Source: Paraphoma chrysanthemicola (Eukaryota; Ascomycota; Dothideomycetes; Pleosporales; Phaeosphaeriaceae). From it: a DNA stretch of 64,000 nt. This document shows, piece after piece, positions 1 to 10,514 of this stretch. The position numbers were made by a program, and so were the translations under genes. The stretch covers positions 372,001-436,000 of the forward strand of contig JAGMWG010000023.1 in assembly GCA_020744225.1 (NCBI GenBank), read 5' to 3'. Under the pieces are notes generated by a model. The model was not told where the DNA came from. It ran no database searches and worked only from the letters and a program-made list of their open reading frames with translations. Each line of letters opens with the position of its first letter. The first letter of the stretch is position 1.

Positions 1-474
1 TTCTCGAACTTCTCGTTGAAGCCGGTAATGTGATTCTTGGTAGTAAGGACTCGCGCCGCGAGTAAGATACAGGGGGTCGCTATATAGCGGTGTAATTGAT
101 GCAGCCATTTTGATGAAATTTGAACAATGAATTGTTTGTGGTAAACAAATCTCGAATTCCTGCAGTGCAGCAAACGTCTCTATCAAGCCCGAAACGGCTT
201 ACTTGCGGCCAGAACCCCACCTCGGCACTGCACGAGACGGCGTGGGCGCTGCTAGTCCCCCGGGTTTCTTGGCACGGATGCAGCCGTGCATCATCCGTCC
301 GCGATCCGGGTGCAGTTCGGCTGCATCTAGAACGGGTCACCAGCCTGACACCGCGGAGTCTGACTCGCGCAAGCGCATAGTAATTGTGAACCTTGCCTCA
401 TATCTCCGATACTTTCTGCAGCCGCATTCAGTTGGAGTAGTGTTTACCGTTTCCTGTCTCACAACACGCAAAGC
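1..474. other. Upstream region of MCCA, no gene seen
   Basis: I see no convincing coding frame. The stretch holds the presumed promoter of the MCCA gene, including an inverted repeat with arms CACGG (273-277) and CCGTG (284-288), and a GTCCGCGATCCG element at 297-308 that nearly matches one upstream of the HMG-CoA lyase fusion gene. Confidence 0.6.
273..288. promoter_or_regulatory. CACGG-N6-CCGTG inverted repeat upstream of MCCA
   Basis: Perfect 5-bp inverted arms (273-277 and 284-288) with a 6-nt spacer, about 190 bp before the MCCA start codon. The CGG/CCG half-sites are the kind bound by Zn2Cys6 dimers. Related repeats occur upstream of the two other leucine-catabolism transcription units in this window (5964-5980 and 10311-10326). 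Function as an operator is inferred. Confidence 0.35.
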
Positions 475-2869
475 ATGTCTTCACAATCGAAACGAGCGGA
501 GCTTGGCAGCGCGGTCAGTGTGCGTCCGCCACTATTTGTCGCGCAGCCGTTGAGGAATGAGGATGGTTCGACGAGGATAGCGAGGGTGTTTATTGCGAAT
601 CGGGGAGAGATTGCGTGTCGTGTTGTAGCGACGTGTCGGAAGTTGAATTTGACTTCGATTGCCATTTATGTTCAAGAGTACGTCTTCACTTCCGAGGTTC
701 CAATTCATCTGCTGATGACAATGCAGGGACAAGACCTCTCGCCATGTTACAGATGCCGATGAAGCCATTGATCTAGGAAGTCTCGAGGATGCATCAACAA
801 ATCCGTTCTTGGACGTCGACCTCCTCGTCAAGACAGCAAAAGAAGCTAACGCAGACGCCATTCATCCTGGCTATGGGTATCTCAGCGAGAATCCAGACTT
901 CGCAGATCGTGTCCGAGAAGCTGGACTCATCTTTCTCGGACCATCAAGTCTTGCAATGTCGACATTGGGCAACAAGCGAACATCAAAAGACTACCTTAGC
1001 AAGAATGCACCTGAAGTACCCTTAATTCCCGGTTTCGCTGGAACCAGTCAGAATCAACAAGACTTGGAGAAAGCAGCAAAAGGAATCGGCTTTCCAGTCA
1101 TGTTAAAAGCCTCGGCGGGAGGTGGTGGCAAGGGCATGCGTATCGTACGCGATCCATCAACACTACGCGGCGAGCTCGAGCGCGCACAGTCTGAAGCAAA
1201 GCGCAGTTTTGGATCGGATGACTGCATTCTCGAAAAGTATATCGAAGCCGGAAAGCACGTTGAAGTCCAGATCATTGGAGATAAGCACGGCCGAGTCGTC
1301 TCACTCTGGGACCGCGATTGCTCGGTCCAACGACGCCACCAAAAAGTCATCGAAGAGGCGCCCTGTCCGTGGCTGAGCGACGACATGCGCAAACGCATGA
1401 GTGCCAGTGCAACACGCATCGCGGAACTGATTGGGTACGAAGGCGCCGGCACGGTCGAGTTTGTGGTTGATGTTGTGGCGGAGAAATACTATTTCCTCGA
1501 AGTCAACGCACGATTGCAGGTCGAGCATCCAATTACTGAGGAAATCACTGGAGTTGATCTGGTGTCGTTGCAGTTGTATGTTGCTTCTGGAGGACGACTG
1601 GATGATCTGGAGCCGTTGAAGAGCGTTGCGCGGAACGGACATGCGATTGAGTGCCGACTCTGTGCTGAGGATGCGCATCGCGACTTCTTCCCGGAACATG
1701 GAACCATTCGGGTGTGGCAGCCTGCGCCGGGCGTTCTGGGACCTGGTCGGGATGTTCGCTATGAGACGGCGATTGAGACGGGGTCGCAAGTGTCGATTTA
1801 CTTCGATTCCATGATTGCGAAGCTCATTGTTTGGGCGCCGACTCGCGATCTGGCTATTGCGAAGATGATAAAGATGCTGGCGAACACAGCTTGCGTGGGC
1901 GTGCGAACGAACCAGCTATTCCTACAAGCATGCTTGTCACATAAGGACTTCAGAGATCCAGCTTACACGACCTCGTTCATTGGGAACAATCTCCCCACAC
2001 TCCTCCAAAATCCGCATCGGAAAGACCCTACAACCATCTATCGATCCGTCGGAGCCGCAGCATCACTCTACGTCCGATCAAAACGCCACGCATCCCGCTC
2101 CACCTTCCGCAACTCCCGCATGTCCTTCCGCAACCAATCCTCCGACCCCATCAACCGCCCCGTCAACCTCCTCATCACCAGCGCAGAAGGCATCACCAAA
2201 GAAGAATCCGCAGACCAAGTCTCCCTCATCATAAGCGAGGTCGCAAACAACACCAACCCACTCCACTTCGACGTGTACATTTCCGCCGCACCACAACCCC
2301 CGCCACTGACCAGCGACGACAAGCAAACACCAGCGAATATCCTGACTGCCAAGTACAACGCTATTAGTTCCGCGATCCGCAGCGGGGAGTGGAAGAATGC
2401 CGGGTCGGAACGTGTGGTGCTCGAACAGATTGTCCCGCTTGCGCAGACAAAAGATGCGGAGACGGTGGTTTTGACAACGACGTTCGGGACTACGAAACTT
2501 ACATCTATTATCACAACACCTACTCCTATTCCCTCATCCACATCCGTCCTCGTATACGCACACATTCCCATCCTAGGAACATGGGTCTCATACACGTTAC
2601 ACACGCCGCTTACATACACCGAGTCGCTGCGCTCCGGTATCGAGGCTGCGGCGTCGGGCGGGAAAGTTGTCAAGGCGCCGATGCCGTGTAAGGTACTCAA
2701 GGTGTTGAAGAGTGTGGGCGAGGAGGTGGAGAAGGGCGAGGTGTTGCTGGTTGTGGAGAGTATGAAGATGGAAATGAGTATTCTTGCGGAGGAGGGTGGG
2801 GTTGTTAAGGTTGGGAGGGCGGTTGGGGAGGCGGTTGGGGAGGGCGAGGTGCTTGTTGAGGTTGAGTAG
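475..2869 (+). CDS. mccA: Methylcrotonoyl-CoA carboxylase alpha (biotin-carrying) subunit
   Basis: This subunit carboxylates its own biotin with ATP and bicarbonate; with the beta subunit encoded at 10515-12238 it turns 3-methylcrotonyl-CoA into 3-methylglutaconyl-CoA in mitochondrial leucine breakdown. Exons are 475-677 and 727-2869 (49-nt intron); the join restores VQEDKTSRHVTDADEAIDLG and gives 781 residues, close to the family length. The biotin-carboxylase part shows FIANRGEIACRV, HPGYGYLSEN, the ATP-grasp glycine loop GGGGKGMRI and EHPITEEITG. The C-terminal biotinyl domain carries the acceptor Lys748 in ESMKMEMS, with Ser in place of the more usual Ala before MKM. The start is the first in-frame ATG. 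I see no clear presequence, so mitochondrial targeting rests on the family. The CACGG inverted repeat upstream suggests shared control with the other leucine genes. Confidence 0.95.
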
Positions 2870-3480
2870 AGGATAGGTCAGGCTAAGGGTTGAGAAGTAG
2901 AATTGGGGGTTTCTAGAGTTATAGATGGGATGGTGATTAGGGTATTCGGTACAATACTGCAAGGCTCCTGCATGGAAATGCAATCTAGAATTTGAAGACA
3001 AAAGTGTATTGTGTTGAAATGTCGAATCCGCGCATGTTCACGCATTTGTGGTGTTATTAGCGCATTCGTCATGAGGTGTGAGAATACCTGGTAGTATATC
3101 TACGTCACGGATAGTTGTAAAAGTGGGTGCAACTTGGCTTGAAATCGATGTCAACAACAGTGAGACTATTTCTTTCAGAGATTCAAGCTCTATAGTCAAT
3201 ATACCACGAAAATGATAAGGTTCGTAGGTCCTCTGTTCGCCCGATGCAAAACGTTGCCGCTAGGCTGTCTTTGGATTAGTGTATGCTTGCAGGCGTGGTC
3301 CTGACATTCTCAGCTCGTCGCTGATGCCTAAATACTTGCCGGATCGTGTCCGTACTTCTCACACCACAACACGTTTATCATCTGGGGCTACTTGTTCCAA
3401 GCATTTGTGGTGTTTCCTCTGGCCTTTACATTTCGATTTCATTCGTCGAGGCAATCCACATTGGTGCTGCCGTGTGCATA
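2870..3480. other. Intergenic, MCCA to HET gene
   Basis: Contains the MCCA 3' end and the presumed promoter of the HET gene. An in-frame extension back to an ATG at 3346 is open, but its residues look unlike the HET family. I see no other gene. Confidence 0.5.
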
Positions 3481-5317
3481 ATGGACATGGACCTTTCTCA
3501 GACCATAGTGACGCTGGGTGACGAAGTTTTGGACTTGTGCGACACGTGTATCAATCTCGTGACCTGGATGGCGAAACCTGGCGAAGATAATTGGAACTGG
3601 GTGCCGGAGGAACACTCTAGCCGGAGAACGTGCTTATTCTGCGAGACGATCTTAAGAGAATTTTCTGGCCGTCGACTCATGAAGGATGGTATAGCGTTGG
3701 ATTCAGCCCTTGCGTCAGCATGGATCCTGGCCGACACAAAATCCACGACTGTCTATCGAGCCTTCAGCGAACGACCGGGAGACAAGGAACAGGTTTGTCA
3801 TGTGTACATAAAGGGTTCTCATCCACCTGGCTCTTTTCTTAGACTCGCAATATGGGCAGATGAAGGTCAGTCAAAGTTGAAGAATAGAAGATGTAGAAGT
3901 CCTTGATGTCGACGCAAACACAGGAACCGCTGCTTGTGCAACTCTAGTCAGTCGGCCACCAATACTCGGGCGCTACATATACGATGTTTGTGCGCTCGCG
4001 CGTTCATGGCTGGGCGAATGCGAAAGTCACAAACAATGCCCGAGGACGGTTGAGACTTCTTTACCTACACGCGTCCTTGCACTCTCCCAAGGCCCTGGTG
4101 ATTCGCGGATCAGTATCAAACTTTTGGAAAGCAGCTGTGAAAAAGGACGATATATAGCATTGAGTCATTGTTGGGGCCCAGAGGACAGGAGCCCTTTGAA
4201 GACAACCAAACAGAATCGCGCAAAACACTTACTAGATATACCGTTCGATCAATTAGGAAAAACTTTCCAGGACGTGGTGACATTAGCCTGTGGCATTGGT
4301 ATCGAGTTCGTGTGGATCGATTCTCTCTGCATTCTGCAAGGAGATAAAGGCGATTGGCATGCAGAAGCCCAAGTGATGAGGGAGGTGTATCGAAATGCAA
4401 CTTTAGTGGTGTTAGCCTCAGGTGCGTCCGATGGTACGGAAGGACTCTTTGTTACGGACCGTGAAGACTTGGTACGATTTCGACTGCCATATATGCAAGA
4501 TGGAGTCAAAAGGGGCTTTTTCAATCTCGCAACATGTCCATCAGGTGGGAATGACCCGACTTTTGGTCCCCTTCAGAAAAGAGCCTGGGCATTTCAGGAG
4601 CGCCTTCTTGCATGCAAATTCATGACTTTCATGCCAGGGGGTATCTCCTGGTCTTGCGGGGAGATGAAAGTCGATGAGTGTGGGCGATACACGGGTTTCT
4701 GGGATCAGGAGGATTACTTGTGGCACGGTATGTTGGAAGCATACACAAAAAAGGACTTAACGTACGAATCCGATCGGCTTGAAGCTCTCCAAGGCATTGT
4801 TACTGAGTTCAAGACATACCATGGCTATGAAGAAGCTCAGTATTATTCTGAGTATGGAGTGTGGAGCCATCAACTTGAAGCAGATATGCTTTGGAAGCAC
4901 AGGACACCGAACCCCACTGCCGCCGCACCAACATTGCCTACCTGGAGTTGGGCAGCTACTAGAGGCAAGAAGTCCTGGGTTGCGTCAAACGCGTACCACC
5001 CAAATGCAATGCCAAGGACGATCCAGGTCTCCTCGTCAGGAGTATTAGCTATTGAGGGAAAGTTGAGTCAATCTGAGCTGGCCACAGTCCGTGTCCCTTT
5101 CGGTCTGTACGACTCGTCCAGAGAACACATCTATCCGGATAACATAATTTCTCGCGATTATCATTATGAAAAGTCACCCGCACACTTCATATGCGACCCT
5201 GCAACTGGGAGATCGGTGCTCGGTATTGGCCTTTATGATGATGAGGACCGGCCTATGCTACACGTAAAATGCCTCTTCATGATGAGGTCTGAAAACGCTA
5301 GCGGTGAAGAGGAGTAG
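3481..5317 (+). CDS. HET-domain (heterokaryon incompatibility) protein
   Basis: A fungal HET protein of about 592 residues. Such proteins trigger programmed cell death after fusion of unlike hyphae, or act as NLR-type effectors. Exons are 3481-3865 and 3924-5317. The 58-nt intron (GTCAGT...CACAG) is inferred because it joins WADEG to TAACATLVSRPP, as in other HET proteins; without it the frame breaks near 3878. The HET core begins with GRYIALSHCWG and continues through TFQDVVTLACGIGIEFVWIDSLCI, WHAEAQVMREVYRNA and KRAWAFQERLL, with TWSWAA near the end. The N-terminus has a CDTC...CLFC cysteine pattern. I chose ATG 3481 because the extension to 3346 is not HET-like. It sits between two leucine-catabolism genes with no obvious link to them. 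No partner domain such as NACHT or ankyrin is present. Confidence 0.85.
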
Positions 5318-6058
5318 GTACTGCCAGCCAAAACACCTTGGGGTGGCTCACTAATGGTCCGGCCAGTACATCATCTCATTTGCAGACCGAGCTACATGCT
5401 GACAAATTGGAACCGGAAAGGGATTATTCGATGGCAAGTGCTGTATCAACGTATGCAGACTCCCGCGCTGATATGTATTAGGTGTCTAGATATTTGGCTC
5501 TGGAAGCGACAGCATCATTCAGATATTGGGCTCTGCTCATCGAACCAGTTGGAGTCAACAGATATAGGCGCGTAGGCATTGCTATGCTTTATCCACATGC
5601 ATACAATGCTCTCGGAGCGCAATTTGAGGAGGTGAACATAATATAAAGACAGTCTAAACAGAGTTGAGGACCCAAAGTCTTCTACTTCATCGCTATTGGA
5701 CAGACCATACAAGACGGTATTGCCTTTTTCATACCATGCCATATTAGGACTAGCGTTCCCAGGCACCAATCCGTGCCACTACCCAAATGACTATTTGAAA
5801 ACGCGCGAGCACATGACCTGCCTCGAAAGCCTCGGTCTGACGTAGTGCTAATTGGTCCCGAATGAATCGCAGCTTATGTGCGGCTCAATTTAGCGGTCCG
5901 GAGAGAAAGGCGTGGGTGCGCGCCGAGGCGTGGCGACTCGCGTTCGAATGTGCAGCACCCGACACGGTCCGCGAACCGTGTTGACTAAAGCCGCCGCGAT
6001 TCACGCTTGACAGCCCGCGAACTGAATCGCGAACGGCAGAACGCGTCAGGCGAGGCAG
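5318..6058. other. Intergenic, upstream of the HMG-CoA lyase fusion
   Basis: No convincing gene. The last 200 bp are GC-rich and hold the inverted repeat described at 5962-5981. Confidence 0.5.
5962..5981. promoter_or_regulatory. ACACGGT-N6-ACCGTGT inverted repeat
   Basis: Perfect 7-bp arms, ACACGGT (5962-5968) and ACCGTGT (5975-5981), around CCGCGA, 78 bp before the start codon of the HMG-CoA lyase fusion gene. The half-sites read CGG-N8-CCG. The core GTCCGCGAACCG (5967-5978) differs by one base from GTCCGCGATCCG at 297-308 upstream of MCCA. A Zn2Cys6 operator is inferred. Confidence 0.45.
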
Positions 6059-8035
6059 ATGCAATGTGCCGGTAGACAGTCCGTGTTGTTGATCAGAGCA
6101 CAGGCGCCGTGGATTGTACGTGCTGCTGTTCGTGCTCCGGCAGTCGATGCGCCTCGGGAAACATTTGGACATTCGGACTTCAAAGCGGGCAATTCCAGAC
6201 AGCATCGATCATTTGGCAACACAAGCACATCGTCAACTATGGCGTCAAAACAACAGGTTCGCATCTTCGAAGTCGGTCCTAGAGACGGTTTGCAGAATAT
6301 CGCAAAGTCGATTCCAACGGCCACAAAGATCAGTTTGATTCAGCGGCTGCGTGAAGCCGGGCTCAGAGACATCGAAGTCACCTCCGCTGTCAGTCCAAAA
6401 GCGATTCCGCAACTTGCGGACAACCAACAACTTCTGTCGCATACCAGTATTCAAGCATTGATTAAAGAATTTGAGATCGCGGCACCAGTTTTGGTACCCA
6501 ACACGAAGGGACTGGACATTGCATTGAAACATGGAGTTAAAGAAGTTGCGGTGTTTGTGAGTGCGACAGAGGGGTTCAGTCACGCAAATACGAAATGCAG
6601 TGTTGAAGAGGGACTGCGCAGGGCTGGAGAAGTGGCTGTAAACGCTGCGCAAAAGGGCGTGCGAGTGAGAGGCTATGTGTCGTGCATTTTCGAAGATCCG
6701 TTCGACGGACCAACGGCAGAATCAGCGGTTTTGCATGTTGTGCAGAAGCTGCTGAATGTGGGATGTTACGAAGTTAGTCTTGGAGATACGCTTGGAACAG
6801 GCACGGCTGCGGATGTTCAACGCCTGCTGAAGTATCTCTTCCAACATGGAATTCCGGCAAGTAAACTTGCAGGCCATTTCCACGACACATATGGTCAAGC
6901 AGTCAGCAATGCGTGGACGGCATATCAGCTCGGCCTCCGCGCATTCGACAGCAGCGTTGCAGGCCTAGGCGGATGCCCATACGCCCCCGGCGCAAAAGGA
7001 AATGTCGCAACGGAGGATCTGGTGTACCTGTTCGAGCGCGCAGGAATATCAACGGGCGTTAATCTTCCTAAGCTCGTTGAAACAGGATCTTGGATCTCAA
7101 ATCAACTTCAGCAACCAAATTCCAGTCGCGCGGGCGCAGCATTAGCACGAAAGAACACCACATCCACATCTCCGTCGTCACAGACAAGCACAACGCAACC
7201 CGTACAAAAACTCACATGGACCACTATTCCTTCGCAAACTGACGGTCTGCTTCTTCACAAATCCGCCGCAACCCTCAAAATCACACTCAACCGACCGAAG
7301 AACGGCAACGCTTTAACAACAGCCATGATCGAATCCCTCACATCCCTCTTTACATCGGCCGCAAACGACCATACCATTTCTCGCATCGTCATCACCGCAA
7401 ACGGTCGCTTCTTCTGCACCGGCATGGACTTGTCAGCGTCGTCTAGCCCCGTTGCATCAACGGAAGACGCGAGTACGCAGCAGTTCAACCGGCTCACCAA
7501 ACTCTTCAAAGTAATCGATTCCGCGCCACAAGTCACCATCGCCGCGATCACTGGTCCAGCATTTGGTGGAGGCGTAGGGCTAGCATTTTCATGTGATATC
7601 AGGATCGGTGCGAAAGATACAGTATTCACATTAAGTGAGGTCAAACTCGGACTTTCGCCGGCAACAATTTCGCCATATGTATTGCGGGAATGGGGAACAC
7701 CTTTCGCAAAGGAAGCAATGCTCTCCGCACGTCCAGTGCCCATTACTGAACTCGCAGCGCTGGGTGTCGTAGCGAGAGTTGTGGAAAAACAGAAATTGGA
7801 GGAAGAGGTTGAGGGATACATTGTGGGATTGAAGAAGGCGGCCCCAAGGGCGAGCGCGCTTTGTAAGGAATTGGTCAGGGCTCAGGGGACGGATCGACAG
7901 GCTGAGAGGATTAGAGAGGTGTTTGGGGAGATGATGACGGGAGCGGAGGCGAAGCATGGGTTGAAGGAGTTCCAGGCTAAGAGGGTCGTTGATTGGGATG
8001 AGTGGGTTCAGAGAGGGGAGAGGGCGAAGTTGTGA
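6059..8035 (+). CDS. HMG-CoA lyase fused to LiuC-type methylglutaconyl-CoA hydratase
   Basis: A single intronless frame of 658 residues encodes the last two steps of leucine degradation. Residues about 67-350 are HMG-CoA lyase: EVGPRDGLQN, metal-binding GHFHDTYG (His273, His275) and the signature SVAGLGGCPY with catalytic Cys306. A Ser/Thr-rich linker (about 355-385) follows, then a crotonase domain (about 390-650) with GRFFCTGMDLS, AFGGGVGLAFSCDI and LSEVKLGLSPATISPYV. The last motifs match bacterial LiuC 3-methylglutaconyl-CoA hydratase rather than human AUH: the first crotonase Glu is replaced (GGGVGLA) and the second is Glu527. The enzyme would hydrate 3-methylglutaconyl-CoA and cleave the HMG-CoA product to acetyl-CoA and acetoacetate. 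The first 60 residues are rich in Arg and Ala and could be a mitochondrial presequence. The C-terminus is AKL, a canonical PTS1. A shorter start at Met61 (MASKQQ) would drop the presequence, so alternative starts could give dual localisation. Confidence 0.93.
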   Translation: MQCAGRQSVLLIRAQAPWIVRAAVRAPAVDAPRETFGHSDFKAGNSRQHRSFGNTSTSSTMASKQQVRIFEVGPRDGLQNIAKSIPTATKISLIQRLREAGLRDIEVTSAVSPKAIPQLADNQQLLSHTSIQALIKEFEIAAPVLVPNTKGLDIALKHGVKEVAVFVSATEGFSHANTKCSVEEGLRRAGEVAVNAAQKGVRVRGYVSCIFEDPFDGPTAESAVLHVVQKLLNVGCYEVSLGDTLGTGTAADVQRLLKYLFQHGIPASKLAGHFHDTYGQAVSNAWTAYQLGLRAFDSSVAGLGGCPYAPGAKGNVATEDLVYLFERAGISTGVNLPKLVETGSWISNQLQQPNSSRAGAALARKNTTSTSPSSQTSTTQPVQKLTWTTIPSQTDGLLLHKSAATLKITLNRPKNGNALTTAMIESLTSLFTSAANDHTISRIVITANGRFFCTGMDLSASSSPVASTEDASTQQFNRLTKLFKVIDSAPQVTIAAITGPAFGGGVGLAFSCDIRIGAKDTVFTLSEVKLGLSPATISPYVLREWGTPFAKEAMLSARPVPITELAALGVVARVVEKQKLEEEVEGYIVGLKKAAPRASALCKELVRAQGTDRQAERIREVFGEMMTGAEAKHGLKEFQAKRVVDWDEWVQRGERAKL

Positions 8036-8253
8036 GAATAGAATATGACCTGTGTTTATGTTTTGAAGTTTAACAGCAGCGAGCATTCATATTTGGTGTA
8101 TCTTTTTGACTCCTTTCGCTTGACCGTGATCTTAGCGTTCGATTTTACTGATCAGAAGTCACACAAAGTCTTCACACGAAGATGAACGCAAATCTCAGAT
8201 ACAAACAATTCAATTCTTCTAGTCCATACAACATATTCCCATCTACCAAGACC

Positions 8254-10139
8254 TTACAACCTCGCCCTCTCAACTCCATCCCACCGCCTATGCTCATCCT
8301 TCAATAACTTCCTACCTACCTCTCTCAGGATATGTTTCTGATGCTTCCCGCTCCCCGTCTTGGGAAACTCCTTCACCGCCCCACTTTCCTCGACCCAGAA
8401 GATCCATTTCGGGACTTTATGCCGTCCCAGGGCCTCGCCAACCCATGCCTGAATCTCCTCGTTGCTAGGCTTAGATGTTGATGCAGCGAGCCGGAGGAAA
8501 GCGGATACGACTTCACCGTATCGTTGATCGGGTAGGCCTACGACGCTAACTTCTGCAATAGCTGGGTGTTGGAGGAGACGGTCTTCGATTTCGGCAGGGA
8601 AGATGTTCTCGCCGCCTGTAAGTTGTTGTTAGGTTTATGTTTACACGGATCCAAGAGAAGATGGAGCCAAGACTTACCTCGAATGATCATATCCTTTATC
8701 CGTCCCGTAATATGCACGTATCCTTCCTCATCGACCATCCCCTCATCACCCGTATGCATCCACACTCTGCCTTCACTATCTCTCCGCATCGCCTCCGCCG
8801 TGGCAGACGGGTTGTTCAAGTACCCTTTCATTAGAGCGTAGCCGCTGGAACAGATTTCGCCGCGTGTGCCTGCAGGTACAATCTCACCCTTATCGTTCAC
8901 GATCTTAACACTATTATGTGGCAAGGGCTTTCCCAGGCCACCGATTAATCGCTCTGGTGGATCGGAGACATCCATCATGGTCGATACAGGGCTGACTTCA
9001 GTCATGCCATATGCGATCAAGACGCATTTCATGCCCATATGCTTGCCAAGTTGCTGCTGTAGGGCGATAGGGACCGGCGCACCTGATGCGAGGCCCACAC
9101 GCACTGTAGTGATCTTGTATGGCTTGGACGGGAGTAGTTCGAGTTGTGCGTAGAACATGGTCGGGACACCGAGAAGGGCGGTGCAGCCTTCGGACGCGAT
9201 CGCATCGAGAGTGAGACTTGGGTCGAAGGAATCGGAAGGGAACACGATGCTCGCGCCGTGCGAGAGAGTGTCGAGGAAGCCCATTACAAGGCCGAAGCAG
9301 TGGAAGAGAGGCGGTGGGCAGCAGACGATGTCGGCGGAGGTGAGGTGCATGCGTGTGCCGACGAAGCGGCCATTGTTGAGGATGTTTCTATGACTATGTT
9401 AGAATAAGGTAAGTTGTAACGATGAAGAACTTACCGGTGTGTGAGAAGCGCGGCTTTGGGAAGTCCGGTTGTGCCTGATGTGAATTGAACATTGACTACG
9501 TCGTCGTCTTTCACTTGGCTCTCCCTAGCTTGAAGCTGCTGGATCGTGACATTGTCGGCGCTCTTAAGGAATTCCTGATATAAAGGCACAGCGTACTTGT
9601 CCTTCGGATTCCGCGAGGGCATTGCCACGATGTGCTTGAGGTTTGGCAACTTTCCTGATGTTGCACTACTTCGCACTCGCTCGATATGTGTGGAGAGTGA
9701 CCGACTTCCGACGTTGCTCGCAATCAGAAGAACCTTGGTTGCTTTAGAGCATTAGAACCTGCTCGAATTGTAGAACCTGAGAGCACTCACCTGTCCGCTC
9801 TAATGCTGAAATTAACTCATTTGCCGTATATGTGTTGTTCAGAACCACCAAAGGACATCCAATTCTGGCCGCAGCAAGCACAAACTCAATGTACTCGATT
9901 CTGTTGCCAGCTTTGACAGCTACCATGTCGCCATTCTGAATTCCAGTCGCGAGTAAGGCTCGGGCGGTTCTTTCACTGCGTGTTTGCAGGTCCCGGAAGC
10001 TGCATCGTACACCCTGCCACGGCACGACAATGGCTGTCTTATCTCCATCTCTCTGCACTTGTTCATTCAAGACTCCGCCAATCGTCTTGTGCCATAATGG
10101 GATGTCTGTTCGACCGTGAACGAGTGATGGCGCAGGCAT
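8254..10139 (-). CDS. AMP-dependent acyl-CoA synthetase with PTS1-like end
   Basis: An adenylate-forming acyl-CoA synthetase (AMP-binding family, ACSF2-like) of 575 residues that activates a carboxylic acid with ATP and CoA. Exons on the minus strand are 10139-9791, 9741-9435, 9387-8678 and 8615-8254; introns of 49, 47 and 62 nt have GT-AG ends and all joins keep frame. Motifs: P-loop FTSGTTGLPKAALLTHR, A5-type YGMTEVSPV, the TGD segment MHTGDEGMVDEEGYVHITGRIKDMI, and the C-terminal catalytic lysine in PKTGSGKHQK. The last residues are ARL, which fits the PTS1 consensus, so a peroxisomal site is possible. It is divergent from MCCB with 375 bp between starts, suggesting co-regulation with leucine breakdown. 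Its substrate (for example a branched short-chain acid or acetoacetate) cannot be told from sequence. Confidence 0.92.
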
Positions 10140-10514
10140 GGCGACGAGGATGGGTCAGTTTGAGGTCGAAAGCGCAAGAAACAATTGCAAAGTCCATTAC
10201 TGCAGGTCTTGACCCCTGCGCCATTCATGCTTGCTGTTCGCGCACCATTACGCGGGCTGACTACCGGCCGTGCTGCCGTCTTGGTGTTCTGCGAGGCTGG
10301 CCTGGGGAAACACGGCATCGGGCCGTCCATCCCCACACTTCCTCGGATGTACCCTGGCCACGCCGCGCATGCGTAGCGTGGAACGGAAAGCTGCGCGCGG
10401 ATGAGTGCGCGACGCGATAAGGTTCTAGAAGAGATGCGGCTGTACTAGGAACATCATTTGTTGCATTTGCTGCATTGCTTGTCACTTTCCTTACGATTCG
10501 CTTTCTGTACCACC
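10140..10514. promoter_or_regulatory. Divergent promoter, acyl-CoA synthetase / MCCB
   Basis: A GC-rich 375-bp region between two divergent starts. It contains CACGG (10311-10315) and CCGT (10323-10326) separated by 7 nt, the third instance of the inverted motif found upstream of the leucine-catabolism genes. No coding frame of its own. Confidence 0.5.

Noticed and set aside
203..553. Open frame of 116 codons overlapping the MCCA start
   Set aside because: It starts with a non-ATG codon or crosses the MCCA exon in another frame, has no motifs, and the region is explained as promoter and 5' leader.
2068..2700. 210-codon minus-strand frame
   Set aside because: It is the antisense shadow of the MCCA coding exon, caused by its biased codon use.
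3346..3480. Longer N-terminus for the first HET gene
   Set aside because: The frame is open, but the added residues are not HET-like; the start at 3481 fits better.
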